From positions 7,695,080-7,759,079 of the forward strand of contig CM057162.1 in the NCBI GenBank assembly GCA_029962745.1: a stretch of 64,000 nt of DNA, given 5' to 3'. Each line of letters begins with the position of its first letter. The stretch's first letter is position 1. The position numbers and the translations under genes are program-made. The DNA comes from Echinometra lucunter. Lineage: Eukaryota > Echinodermata > Echinoidea > Camarodonta > Echinometridae. The notes under the pieces were generated by a model. That model saw only the letters and a program-made list of their open reading frames with translations. It searched no databases and was not told where the DNA came from. Shown one piece after another: positions 22,202-35,200 of the stretch.

Positions 22202-22615
22202 ATGACCCAGCCAAACACCAACAACCCTTTCCATGGATTCTCCTCTTCCATGAACACTATGCCTACACCCACACCCAACATGAATGCATTGTTCTTCTTC
22301 GAGCTCACCATGACCAGCATGGATTAACTCAATGTGCATGGCAGTATGAAGATCAACCCCAACAACGTGGATACACCTGCTGCCGATATGAACCCCAGTA
22401 TTGATGGAGCTGCTCCTAACAGGACCAGGAATGTGATCAGTAACTTGCCTGGAACACGAGCATGATGCACCCAAACATGATTGCTGGTGGCAACTTCAGG
22501 GGAAATATGGATGTGCTAGGACATTTGCAACGGTCCATATCATCAGGAAATGTGAACATTGCAGCTAGCAATGCTGGAGTTATTGCTAGCTGCAATTCAA
22601 GATGCAAATAGAAGT
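22202..22615 (+). pseudogene. CBP-like Met/Asn/Pro-rich exon remnant, frame broken
   Basis: From the ATG at 22202 the frame reads MTQPNTNNPFHGFSSSMNTM then PTPTPNMNA, stops at a TAA at 22325-22327, and stays meaningful in the same frame after it (SMKINPNNVDTPAADMNPSI, then RNVISNLPG). After a shift near 22455 the next frame reads SMMHPNMIAGGNFRGNMD, then GHLQRSISSGNVNIAASN. This low-complexity Met/Asn/Pro/Gly composition is what CBP/p300 proteins show N-terminal to TAZ1, and a TAZ1 exon follows about 430 bases downstream. It is either a decayed exon or a real one damaged by sequencing errors. I find no clear splice sites. Confidence 0.45.
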
Positions 22616-23043
22616 GACAGTATTGCTGCGAATCATGATGTTGGTGATGTAAGCAATGTTAACATCAAGTGGCAAATTGCTTTATTGCCATTGTAGCTTT
22701 CTACATTTACTTACATCATATTCTGTACTTTGTCATATGTACTATACATGATATTTTCTGTAGTACTAAACATTGAAAAATATTTTGATTCTCTATCTCT
22801 TTCTGCACATGATTACCTAACTACATCTGTTGCTTATTTTCTTTTTCCTTCTCATATTTGTAGCTGCATTGAGTGATCAAATCACGGTGGCAACTATAAA
22901 AAGAAACTCCATTAGGATCAGTCTTGTTTTCAAATAGTTTATATGAGATTGTTGGGCATCATGTTAAAGTAGGTTTCCTGAAGAGATTATTCTGTTTTTC
23001 TCTGTAGATTCACATTTCTTACTAATTCCTCATTGGCCAACAG

Positions 23044-23296
23044 CAACCGATGCAACAGCCCATCAGTGCTGAACAATCACATGCATGGGTTGTGGATACA
23101 GCCACTGGGGATTCTCAGGCTTCGAAACGCAAAATCATTCAAAGGCAACTAGTACTACTCCTACATGCTTATAAGTGTGAGAGGAGAAAGGCTGCGGCAA
23201 ATGGAGAGCTGAAGCCCTGCCCCTTACTACACTGTCGAACCATGAAAAACGTACTCAGTCACCATAAAAAATGCCAAGCCGGGAAGTCTTGCCAAG
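23044..23296 (+). CDS. exon 1 seen: first two-thirds of TAZ1
   Basis: The acceptor CATTGGCCAACAG is followed by [17 protein letters not shown] and the TAZ1 start [18 protein letters not shown]. Zinc site 1 ligands are HAYKC (His, Cys), KPC and LLHC. Zinc site 2 has His and two Cys in [12 protein letters not shown]. Human CBP has the same blocks ([28 protein letters not shown]). The donor is CCAAG/GTAGAC, leaving phase 1. The start is the best acceptor, but translation could begin at the ATG at 23050 or in exons further upstream. Confidence 0.85.
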
Positions 23297-26200
23297 GTAG
23301 ACAGAACCATGATACTGTTACTTCTGTCGTGATACATGTACATGTATTTTCACTTCATTTGACTGAAAGATAACAGTGGAGCTTGAAATTAGATACGATT
23401 AAATAGCACGTGTCAGTTTTTGATGAATATTTCTTCTCCATTATATTTGCAAGCTCTGAAGTTAAAGAGCTTGAAAAGGTACATGTAAAGTACTGTAGGT
23501 ATAAATATAAGTATCATTTAAGCAAATAACAAAAAAATGAATAACTTGAAAGAAGAAATAATCAAAACTTTGTAATGCTTAGTATCTTCAACCTTCTTGC
23601 AGAATAAATATACTTTTGTCAGTTATAAATTACTTGCTATCAAGTTGGCAAAGTCCATTAAGCAAATGTTCTTCACTTGTGCCTCTGCACATACTGTGTA
23701 AAATTAATGTCATCTCATTATTTGTTATCAGTTAAACACTGTGCTTCATCAAGGCAGATTATTAGTCATTTTAAAAACTGCCAGAGGGAAGACTGCCCTG
23801 TGTGTTCACCAGTGAAGGATGCATCATATCGATCAACGAAATGTAAGTACCATGCTAGCAAGACATGTGCTATCTTTACACCATTACATGTACCTCAACA
23901 TGAACAATAGCAAAATTACTGTCGATTGTGTATAGCTTGATTGTTCAGTAAGAGGGCTCAGTACATCCCTGAATAAACGACTCATCAGTTCAAACAAATA
24001 AAAAATGAGGACAATGCATAATATGCACTGCACAAATACAAAATTACTGAAATGGTATTATTTTCTTTGGTGATGGGAGAAATGTGGTATAGTGGTAAAA
24101 GCTCTTGCCTCTCACACAAGAGGTTCTGGGTTTAATCCTCGTCTGGTGCTTACATCCATGGACTAGATGTTTTGCTTACTTGTGTCCCTCTTGACCCAGG
24201 TGTATTGAATAATTTCAATGCAGTCTAAAGTTTGAACATTTTGGTGTTTTGTGCAAATAGTTAAGGACTGTATGATGTAGCTAAATTGAAAGGCCTTGAT
24301 CCATTCATGTTTTGAGTAACCATTATCCCCAAAGTAATGATTTAAGCATAGTTTTCACAGGCACATGAATGTTTTGCAAAGGATGCGAATAGCAAAAAAT
24401 GGCAAAATCTAAAAATCCCATTTTATGCTCCGAAAGTTCGCCAAACTTTGGTTTTGGCCGTACAAGTTTATTGCTAATATCCCTAAATATGGAGGCATAT
24501 GGTGCTTTGGATGGTCATTTCAGTGTTGTTGAGGCTCACTGAACTAGTTGGTTGATTCCAGATTTAGAGTTTTAACATCATCATTCAGCATGGTGCTGAT
24601 CGTGAAAATTGCATCATGAACATATGTGAAATGTATACAGGGTGTCGGGTAATGTATTGAGTATAGGAATGTGAAAAGTTTTTGCTTGTAATGCAAAAAG
24701 GTATAGCAGAAATGAATTGCCATGTAAACTAAAACACTCACTGTCTAGCTATGACTTTATCTGGAAAACAAAACGAGGACAAAAAGTAAGTCCCCCTAAA
24801 ATGAACTCTAATTATTTGTTAACTAGGAGGAGTTATGAAAATCTAATCATATATCCGTGTAGCTAAACTTCTTAGCAACCTGTGTAGAAATTATGGAGAG
24901 TCGCCAAGTCATGCTTCAGTAAACATGACCTAAATGCAAAATTGTCATTTTTTGAAGTTCACAAGCCCGATGTCATGACTTTGATGCAATGATATCGGAA
25001 CATATGAAGTTTTCAGCGTTTGAAGGTATGTAACATAAATTATATTCTCTACCAAACATACCAAATGAGTTGTGTGCCAAATTTCATGCCTGAGTGACCA
25101 GGACATGAAATTAGCAAAAACTGCAAGTTTGACACAAAAATAAGGCAGTAATTACCTGATGATTTCACCATGGTGAATTTTTTTTTTTAATGTGTTCATT
25201 CATCCGTGAATTGATAGTTATCAATTACAAAAGTTGTAAACACCCTCCCAAAACATAAATTCCTCTGCATTAGATCAAATTCACAGCGCAAAAATGTCAA
25301 ACTTGCAGTTTTTGCCATTTTCACATCCTAGTCACTCAGGCATGAAATTTGGCGCACAACTCATTTGATATGTTTGGTAGAGAATATAATTTATGTTACA
25401 TACCTTCAAACGCAGAAAACTTCGTATGTTCCGATATCATTGCATCAAAGTCATGACATCGGGCTTGTGAACTTCAAAAAATGACAATTTTGCATTTAGG
25501 TCATGTTCACTTAAGCATGACTTGGCGACTCTCCATAGTTTCTACACAAAGGGTTGCTAAGAAGTTTAGCTACATGGATATATGATTAGATTTTCATAAC
25601 TCCTAGTTGAAAAATAATTACAGTTTGTTTTAGGGGGGACTTACTTTTCGTACAGAGTTTGTAAGAAGTTCCTTTATTCTGATTACTTCCATAGCTTTCA
25701 GAGGAGTTCAAGGAACTGATACTGTCGATATTCCTGATCTCATCAAAGCCTGTGAGGACGCACTGAAGATCGGGGAAGTTCGTTGCAACAGATCCAGGAT
25801 AATGGTTGTTGGTCCAGCAGGAATTGGTAAAACTAGTCTTATACGTCGTCTCACAGGACAACCGTAAGTGTTCATTCTTTTTAAACATGTATTGTATGAA
25901 TGTAATGTAATATGCTTAAGCACCATCTGATTAAAGGTGGTTCTATATTGTCACCAGCTGTGGCACACCCATTGTAATACATGCAGCTATATTGCCAAGA
26001 CTTAGGCCGTCGTTTGATTTGGAATTCCTTAAATATGGCACTTCCTAAAAACTGGTATTAAAACCACTGTTAAAACCTGTCATACTGGTGACAGTGTATT
26101 AGATAAGTGTACGGATATACAGTTGGGGCCAGAAGTTTACATACACCTGGTAGAAAAACAGTTTTTCTCAAATTTTCATCATCTTTTGTCACCCAAACAG

Positions 26201-29200
26201 TTTTATTTTGAATTGAATCAGACAAATTGTGTGTCTACTTAAAGACATTGGTCAACATTGTTATGATTTAAAAAAATCTTGTTTTGTTATTTGAAAATAG
26301 GATAAACATAAGGGTTATAGTGTAAAAATACCAGTCTGAAAGTTTCAAAGTATAATATCCACAGGAAGTATTTTTAAATATCAAAAATGTGAACCAATGT
26401 TTGAAAAATATACGAGGGTCGGTTGCACAGAATAGACATAAGGAGTGCGCATGCATGTATGACTCACCGTACCGTGTGCATTGGCGTATCACGCGGCGGG
26501 AGGCACATAACAGCATTTTCAAATTCAAGCAAATTGGTCCTCTTAGTGATTGTCTCGTGAGATGAAGGATAATAAAATCGCCGTTTGCATCTAACTTACA
26601 CTTTTCATTCCAAATTATGGTTGGTTTCAGGGTTTTTGAGTACAAATACAAGTACTCATACACATGTTTCATCTTAGTTTGAGAATTTTATAAATCAGCT
26701 ACTCACAAAGTTAGCCAATGCCTTTAATGTTCAAGGTTTATATTTCATATATGATACATAATTATTTATATCATGGTTTACTTTGTCTATATTCCTGGAA
26801 AATCAATGGGTCGAAAGTTTACACACACCCCCCCTGTTCTACTTAAGAAATGTTTTAAAAGGTGGCATTAACAAATTAATAATGTCTTTCACGAGGACCT
26901 TGTTTTATTTAAGGGACTCTGGAATGTAATAATGATAGTATGACATTTGAATAGTGCTTCCGGAGGCCTTTGAAGCTGGACTGACATTCCATCCTTACCA
27001 AACATAACCAGAAATTGACTTGATGAATTGACTGTTGTCTGTGTGAATAGATTAGAGTCCAATGCTTGATCAAAAGTTACTACAGTAGTGATCCCCAGTT
27101 GGTGCCTATACAGCTAACACCAGGGATTGTTGATCAGCATTGCAACATTAGCATTATACTGGAAAGTCTACACTCTAAAAACAAATCAGATAAAATGACT
27201 AGATGACTAGTCAACTGGGTGCAACTATATCTAGTCATAAAAGTTACTACATTCTAGTCAAACTACAACTAGAAAATAAGTCACAAATGACTAAAATATA
27301 TTTTAAAAATTACTAGTATTTTAGTTGCACCCAGCTGGCCCTTTCATCTAGTCATTTTTAGCTCATTTGTTTTTAGAGCGTAAGGAGAATAGAGTAGACC
27401 TCATGCAGGCAGCGAGTCGTTGATTTACACAAGACGGGCTCCTCTTAGGAGTAATATCCAAGACTCTCAGCATACCTTGGGCATCTGTATAAACCATCAA
27501 ACACAAGGTTAACATTCTTGGGACATTACAGACTCTACCGAGATGAGGTAGAAAGCAGAAAACTCACCTGAACAGCAGAATGCAGACTTGTCTGCAACTT
27601 GTTCAACTTAACCCATGGATGACAGAGAGAGAGAGAGAGACATTTGCCAGGATCCAGAGGCTTCAGGAAGCAAGGTATAAACCTTTAACATCAAGCAGAT
27701 CCTCCATCATCATGGCCTGAGAAGCTGCAAGGCAAGGGAGAAGCCTCTGCTCCAAGACCAGCACCGGAAAAAACCCAAAATGATGGAGGATCTGCTTGAT
27801 GTTAGAGGGGGATACCTTGCTTCCTGAAGCTTCTGGATCCTGGCAAATGCCTCTTTGTCTTCTACGGGTTAAGCTAAACTGTGTGGACAAGTCTGGGTTC
27901 TGCTGTTCGCTTTCTACCTGATCGATCATGGTAGAGTCTGTACTGTCCCAAGAATACCGTGTCTGATGGTTTATACAGATGCCCAAGGTATGCTGAAATT
28001 CTTGGATATTACTCCTAAAGAGGAGCCCGTCTTGTGTAAATCAACGGCTCACTGTCTTAGATCTTCCCTACACTCTTTAGACTTTTCAATATAGTGTTGC
28101 AATACTGATCAACAATCACTGGTGTTAGCTGTATGGACACCAACTGGGGATCACTACAGCAACTCTTGGTCAATTTTTGGACTCTAATGTATTCACATAG
28201 ACAACAGTCAATTCATCAAGTCAGTTTCTGGTTATGTTTGATAAGGAGGGAATATCCTCCTACTTCAAAGGCCTCCGGAAGCTATATTCAAATGTCATAT
28301 CATCATATTTCAGAGTCCTTTAAATAAAACAAGGTCCCCTACAAGGCGTCATTAAGTTGATAACACCACTTTTTAGAGCATTCTTCAAGTACAACAGGGG
28401 ATGTGTGTAAACTTTTGACCCTGTGATTTTCCAGAAATACAGATAATATGAACCATTATATATATGATTATGTATCATATATATGAAATATCAACTTCAA
28501 ACTTGGCTCATGTATGCATATAGGAGGGACAATGATCTGATTAGATTTTGGCGTCTCAAGGTCAAAGGTCAAAGGCCATAGATGTCATTATGTACATAGA
28601 AATGGTTCCTACTTGCAATAACTCAATAACCATTTGACGGATCAACTTTAAACTTAGCTCATGTATGCATATTTTCATTTTCATTTAGATTTTATTTCCA
28701 CATTATCTGCAATGACACAAGTCTTTTCCATAATATAACAAAATATAATAGAACAACATGTAAATATGTTAAATTTGAAGTAAATAACAAATAGTCTAAG
28801 ACAGTAATAAGAAGCACGGAGAGAGATTAATGCATAACAGAAATGTGGAGGAGACCTTGGAAGCAAATGCTTGTAGATAAGGTTCCCTTTTGATAGACTC
28901 TATTGGATACCTATCTTAATCAAACCCACATGACAAACAAAAATGAAAAGTCAATAAAACAGCACAATAAAACAAGAGTAAAGGAAGCATGACAAGACAA
29001 ATGGACAGAAGGAGAGGAATGATGAAAAAGGAAAGAACAAATAACAATGGAAAGTAAAATACAAAGAACTAAATTAAAATAGAAGTGTACAGCAGCCAAC
29101 CTACAGGAGATGAAATACATACATAATGGACTCACCATATCCATTACCAAAGTTAAAGTACACCAGTTAATAATTCAGTTGACGTTTCTTCGTACTGCAG

Positions 29201-32200
29201 AAGGAGCTTTACTTTCAAGTGATGTTTAAAGTAAATAAATTAGACAATTGTTTTAGTGATGCATCTAAGGAATTCCAGTACGGGACCAGTAAATGTGACA
29301 GTTCTTTTCCTAAGTACCTGTAGGGTTCTCAATCTATGCAAATGAAAAAAGGAAGACTGACAGGTAGGATAATTATGCAGTTGTTGATTTTTCTGAAATA
29401 AGGATGTAATCACATGAGGAAAGTCATTTGAATTTAACTGAAACATGAAACAGCCTAAAAAGAAGTTAATAAATCCTGAACTTTTAGTATTTTATTATCT
29501 AAAAATAGGTGGTTAGTATGACTTAACCTATTAGTATGGCAGATTATTCGCATTACAGGTTTGTGAAGTATCAACAATTTATCCAACTGGTATTCAAATG
29601 AATTTCCCCATGCGAGTATACCGTAGTTCAAATAAGGTAGGATAAGCGTTGAGTGCAGGCTTTTCAAAATATACTGGGGAAATGACATCTTCAGTTTATT
29701 GATTACCCCAACATTCCTTGCAAGTTTTTTACTTACATGTAAATTGTGCTCTTTCCAAGAAAGTTTATTGTCAGTATTAAGACCGAGGAATTTCAACAAG
29801 TCAACTAAATTTATAACAGCTTTGTTAATATAAACATTGCCAGGTAACTCTGAAATAGAATTGCTGAAGAGCATGCACCGATTTTTATTTATATTCACGG
29901 AAAGTTTATTTGTACATATCCACTCTTCAACAAGTCTAAGTTCATTATTGACTGTTTCTAACAAGACGCTGGGGTTTTTATGAGAGAAGAAAACTGAAGA
30001 ATCATCCGCAAATAGCATAAACGACAGAGCCCTAGACGAATTTTGAAAGTCATTCATATACAAAATAAATAATAAAGGGCCAAGAAGGGATCCTTGGGGG
30101 ACACCACAAAGTAACTGCTGAAAGGACAAGTTAATACCCTTTAATAGATACAAATTGCATTCTTCCACTGAGATACATGTAACTTCTGAACCACTCAAAG
30201 GCCCTCCCACGTATACCGTAGTGAGAAAGTTTGTGCAGTAATATTTTGTGATCAATTGTATCGAAGGCCTTGGAGAGGTCCAGAAACGTCCCAAGGGTAT
30301 GACAATGATCATCAGTAGCAGAAGCAACATAATTAATGAATTGTAAGATGGCATGTACTGTGGAATGTTTTTGTCCGAAACCACACTGCGAATCTGAGAA
30401 TACATTGTTGGTCACTAAAAATACCATTGTATACGATCATAGATCAGTTTTTTAACACCTTAGAAATTGAAGATAGAAGTGAAATTGGCCTATAATTACT
30501 TGAATCACCCTTTTTAAGATCAGGACCACTTTTGCAATTTTCATTACATGCGGTACGACACCCTGAGTTATCGATAAATTGAAAATGTGCCTGCCCGAGG
30601 GGATCGACAACTTCTTCTATGATATGTTTCAGTAAAAAATCACTAACTTCGTCAAAACCCACACTTCGTTTATCTTTCATATTTTTTACAATTTTTAAAA
30701 TTTCAGATGTGTTGGTTGGGTAAAAAAAAATAGAATTCTGATTTTTATTCTTCGAAAAGAATGAAAACTTTTCTCGACATTGGGAATTTTCTTGGCCAAA
30801 TTCGGTCCAATATTTGAAAAGTACTCATTAAAATGAATAGCTATTGATTCGTGATCATTAATAATTCTATTTCCCTCTTTGTTTTTATTATGTCTTTAAT
30901 ATTAAAGGCTCCTTCTATTCAGAGCACGGTTAATTATACCCCATGTTTCCTTTATATTGGACTTCTTCTTTTCAAATTGTATGCAGTGATATTTCTGTTT
31001 CTCAAGCAACAAAATCCTTGTTAAAGTATTTTTATATTTGACATATTTATCACAAAGTTTTGGAGTAGGATTTGCCCAAAATTTATAATACATGTTGTTT
31101 TTCCTGTTAATTGCTCTCAGTAGCGACTTGGAGACCCAAGGGTTGCGGGGTTGGTGTCTATAACTTGAAAAATTGCATTTCTCCAATGGAATACATTCAT
31201 CAAGGGCGTTATTGAGAACATGGATGAAATTATTATAGACACATTGACATCATTATGAACAAATGCCTGTGACGAAGTTACGATTTCAAGTTTCTCTTTC
31301 AATTTATCAATTTTTGGGGCAGTGAATTTCCTGATCATTTTTGAAGGCGTAGGTAGCTTTGTAATACCCAAAAGACTCTATTTTGCAATAAACTGGACAG
31401 TGATCAGAGATGCACATGTATCAGAAAGAATAATACCAGATCAACATTTACAAATTATCAATGGGAGAACAAGACTGACGATAGTTTTGTGGGTTTAGAT
31501 ATTGCAGGAATAAAAGAGTATGAGAGCAATGTATCTAAAAAATCACGAGAAAATTGATTATCATTACATTTTTACAAGTCAGTATTATAATCACCCATGA
31601 TAATACAATGTATCTTTTGATGAAGGGGATGAACAAGTAAGTGCTGCATTTTAAGTAAAAAAGTGGTTGTGACTGGAAGATGGAGGGCGATAAATGGTAC
31701 CAACTGCTATATTTTTCTTGTTCTCTAAAACTATTTCATTGAAGACCCCTTCCATTGTTTCATTTATGATATTAATATCAGCAAGTACATTAAAGTTAAA
31801 ATGGTCTGGAACAAACATTGCAACACCCCCTCCCCTCGTATTGACACGATTATTGAATATAAGATTATGATGGGATAAAGAATATTAAGAGTGAGGCTGG
31901 TCATGCAACCATGTTTCAGTCAGACTAATAATAAAATTACTGACATCAATATTGTCCAACAATAAAGTCAAATACTCAAAGTTTTTACTTAAACTTTGAA
32001 TATTGAGATTCAGGAAAATCATATCATTTCTTGAAGTACTTTGACTCATTTGAGTAAATTGATTTGAGTATAGTATTTAGATTCATTTATGTTGGGATCA
32101 AAGTGAAATAACATTTCATCAGTGTCAGAAATACCTTTTTCATACTGGCTATCGGACAATAAATTAAATTAAAATCAACATTTTGTAATGAATGAAACAA

Positions 32201-35200
32201 AATGTCTAAATCAAAATCTTCTGTTTCTGCAAAGGGTAATTCAGCCAATAACAATATCAACAACAAGTGAATATCATCAATACATAGTAGAAATTTATGG
32301 AGATAGAAAATGTTGGATAGCTGCGAAACATAAACCATTTACAAACAATAAACGTAACAAAGAAAAGAAGAGAATACAAAACAAAACAAATACAAGAACA
32401 GGGATTTTAACATCAATTATAACAAGTGATTTCATATTTGGTTTAACCAGCTTAAGGTCCTGAATTCAGGGTTTATAAAGAAATTAAGCAACAAAGCAGT
32501 ATAAAACTTGCGATTCGTGACTGTTTACATTAATTGGTACAAAGAATAAAAAGTCTAATCACTAAGGGAAGAGAATATACGAGAGGAATTACAACATCGT
32601 TCACCCATGCTTGCCATGAAAGTATTTAATAAGACGGGACAGATAATTGAGTACCTTAACTGTATACACATTACACAAAAGAGGAACAAAAACAAAGGAA
32701 TGAAGAAATCGAGTATCTAACTCCCCTTCCCAGTATACTTGGGCAAAGCAAACTGAAATAAAAAAAACACATCATTGTCAACATTACAGGTACTAGCATT
32801 CATACACGAATGCTTCAGAACGAACTGCTATAGGAATACACACATTGTATATTTCTACATAGACGCTTCAGCCCGTTCATATTGGAGGGATAATGATCTG
32901 ATTAGATTTTGGGGTCTCAAGGTCAAAGATCAAAGGTCATAGAGGTCATCATATACATGAAACTTGTTCTTGCGATAAATCAACAACTCTGACGGATCAA
33001 CTTCAAACTTGGCTCACGAATGCATATGGAAAGGGCAATGGTCTCATTAGATTTGGGGGTCACAAGGTCAGAGGTCAAGGTCTACGACGACTTTAAATGA
33101 AATTGAATCAACATGAATGTGCCATATATTTCTGATCTGGTAATGGCGGAGGCATGAATTGTGACTGCACGCGGTTGCGGATTCATCTAGTTCAGACAGA
33201 ATATATATTGATTTATTCACTGAAATGATTAAAAATGTTTACATTTCTCACATATGGCAGCTTCAATCACAAGGAAAAGAGTACTGTTGGAGCAGGATAT
33301 AACACTGTGAAGAAAAACATGGTCAATGGCTGGAAGCTTGATAATGACACTAACAAAGGTACATGAATTCTTTACTTTGCTTTTTTTTAATTCAAAAGAA
33401 ACATGTTTTAATGCATGCTGATGTTGCTCAATTCACTCTCATTTGATTACCACACTTTTCTCCATTGTTATTTTTGTTCATGTACATGTATTAAAAATAG
33501 TACTTAGTAAAAGTATTTCAAGCAGAGTTAATATCGGACCTTTTTTGGTTTTTCTTGGTAGCCTGTCTTCCCCCCCCCCCCCAAAAAAAAAAAAATAGTT
33601 GATGCCTTACAGAAATAGTATTTAAAAAAAAACAAACTTGTAACCAATAAAAAAGCAAATGATCCAAATCACATCAATGCATCCACACGTAAAAATACGC
33701 AAGCAGACAACCTGCGCTGTAACCCTCACACCCCCCCCCTCTCTCTCTCTCTCTCTATCCCATTGATAACATCCCGCGGTGTCTACGCTCGTGCGCGCAA
33801 TAATCTCTGGGGACCTGACCCCAAAACTACAATGTATAAACAACAACAATAAAAACAACGGGGTACTTTAGCCTATTGATTCTGATTTGTACTGCTTGTC
33901 ACATTTATTTGAAAATAAACATGTAGGCCCTAGCCGCCCTACAGGAAATTTAATGTTACAGATTTTACAATATAACATCAACCGGTTTTATGTTGGGCAC
34001 ACGACGTCCATTCATGATATCATTATACGGAAGGCAAGCAGGTCGATAGGCTAGGACACGGTTTAATTATTAATGTTAGCAAGCATGTATCAACCCATTC
34101 TTTAGGATCAGGATGAACCGATTGGAATTCGGAAATTACCCAAAGATAAAACAAAAAACATGGGGCGAGGGAGAGATTTGTTTCATAAATAATGTGTACT
34201 AATTTACGTCAGGATTCCTGGTTTACTCCGAATGCACTGTATATCCAGTTCAATACGATCATAGAGGACCAATCTAATAGAAATCCCCAAATAAATCGGT
34301 TTTATTTCCCACACAACAAATTTACATCTGAGAGATAGGGTAACGAATGAAAGATAATTACAGCCATTACTATTGTATAGAACGCAGGCCCCAAAATGAT
34401 TCTGCTGTTTTCCTCCCTTGTTGATTATTTATTGTAGGCCTAATATAATTCTACCTTTGCAGGCAGTTAGGCAATTTATCGTGCAGTCGTGGTGCACATT
34501 CATTATCTGCACTAAAAATGCCCAAATCTGATTGAATTTACATCGTCATAATTTATTATGATCATATTCATATTGATCATTAATTTATCATCATAAATCT
34601 TATTGATAAGTTTAATAATGCAAGAAACTTTGAAAATTGTGTTGACCGGGATTTGATATTGTCAGTGTATTTTATTCTCGGAACATAATTAAAATGACAT
34701 GGAGTATGATGGAGTGAGCAGAGTTTAGTGGATACTCAGATCCAACACTTTTCATTGATTCATTCATTCATTGAAGATTTATCCAAAATCATTTAGATAG
34801 AATGGGTGCGATAATGAAATTATTATAGACAGATTAATTTCTAGAGATATCACAATTGAAAAATTTGATGTATAGTACAAACTTTGAGCGTACCAGTTAA
34901 ACAATTTGTAAGAAATAAAGGTTGATTCCATTGGAAGTGAGATAATTGTATTTCTAGCAGTGCAAAATTACATAAAATCATTAGGTAATTACATATATTT
35001 TACTTTATGAGTTATGATTTGATGATTAACTCATATAAGATTTGTAGACCTTAGTTGTCCTTGTATTTTTGAAGCGGACTCATATAGAAAAAACATCTGC
35101 CTACCTATATACTTTTCTATTTTCAAAGGAAACTTTATCCCGAGGTAATTTTAGCTTCTAGTTTTTATGCCTTGCTCACGATCCGCAAAATTTAATTTCT

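Larger units (their letters stand above)
28671..32877 (-). mobile_element. APE-type LINE (Jockey/CR1-like), 4.2 kb, inserted in the AGGTCA repeat
   Basis: Minus strand: endonuclease remnants (about 32050-31370), a linker with [20 protein letters not shown], then reverse transcriptase (30680-29460) and an A/T-rich 3' region. The flanks GCTCATGTATGCATAT and GTTCATAT/TGGAGGGATAATG are the two halves of one repeat unit, so borders can be set within a few bases. Frame is broken several times. It sits in intron 3 of the TAZ-Roc gene in antisense. Confidence 0.85.

Noticed and set aside
22184..22474. Minus-strand His/Cys-rich frame at 22.2-22.5 kb
   Set aside because: It is the antisense of the Met/Asn-rich CBP-like stretch, and composition follows from that; no zinc-finger spacing.
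23297..23731. Treating the two TAZ exons as a processed CBP pseudogene
   Set aside because: They are separated by a proper GT-AG intron inside a zinc site and remain open, so they are not a processed copy. A genomic duplication remains possible.
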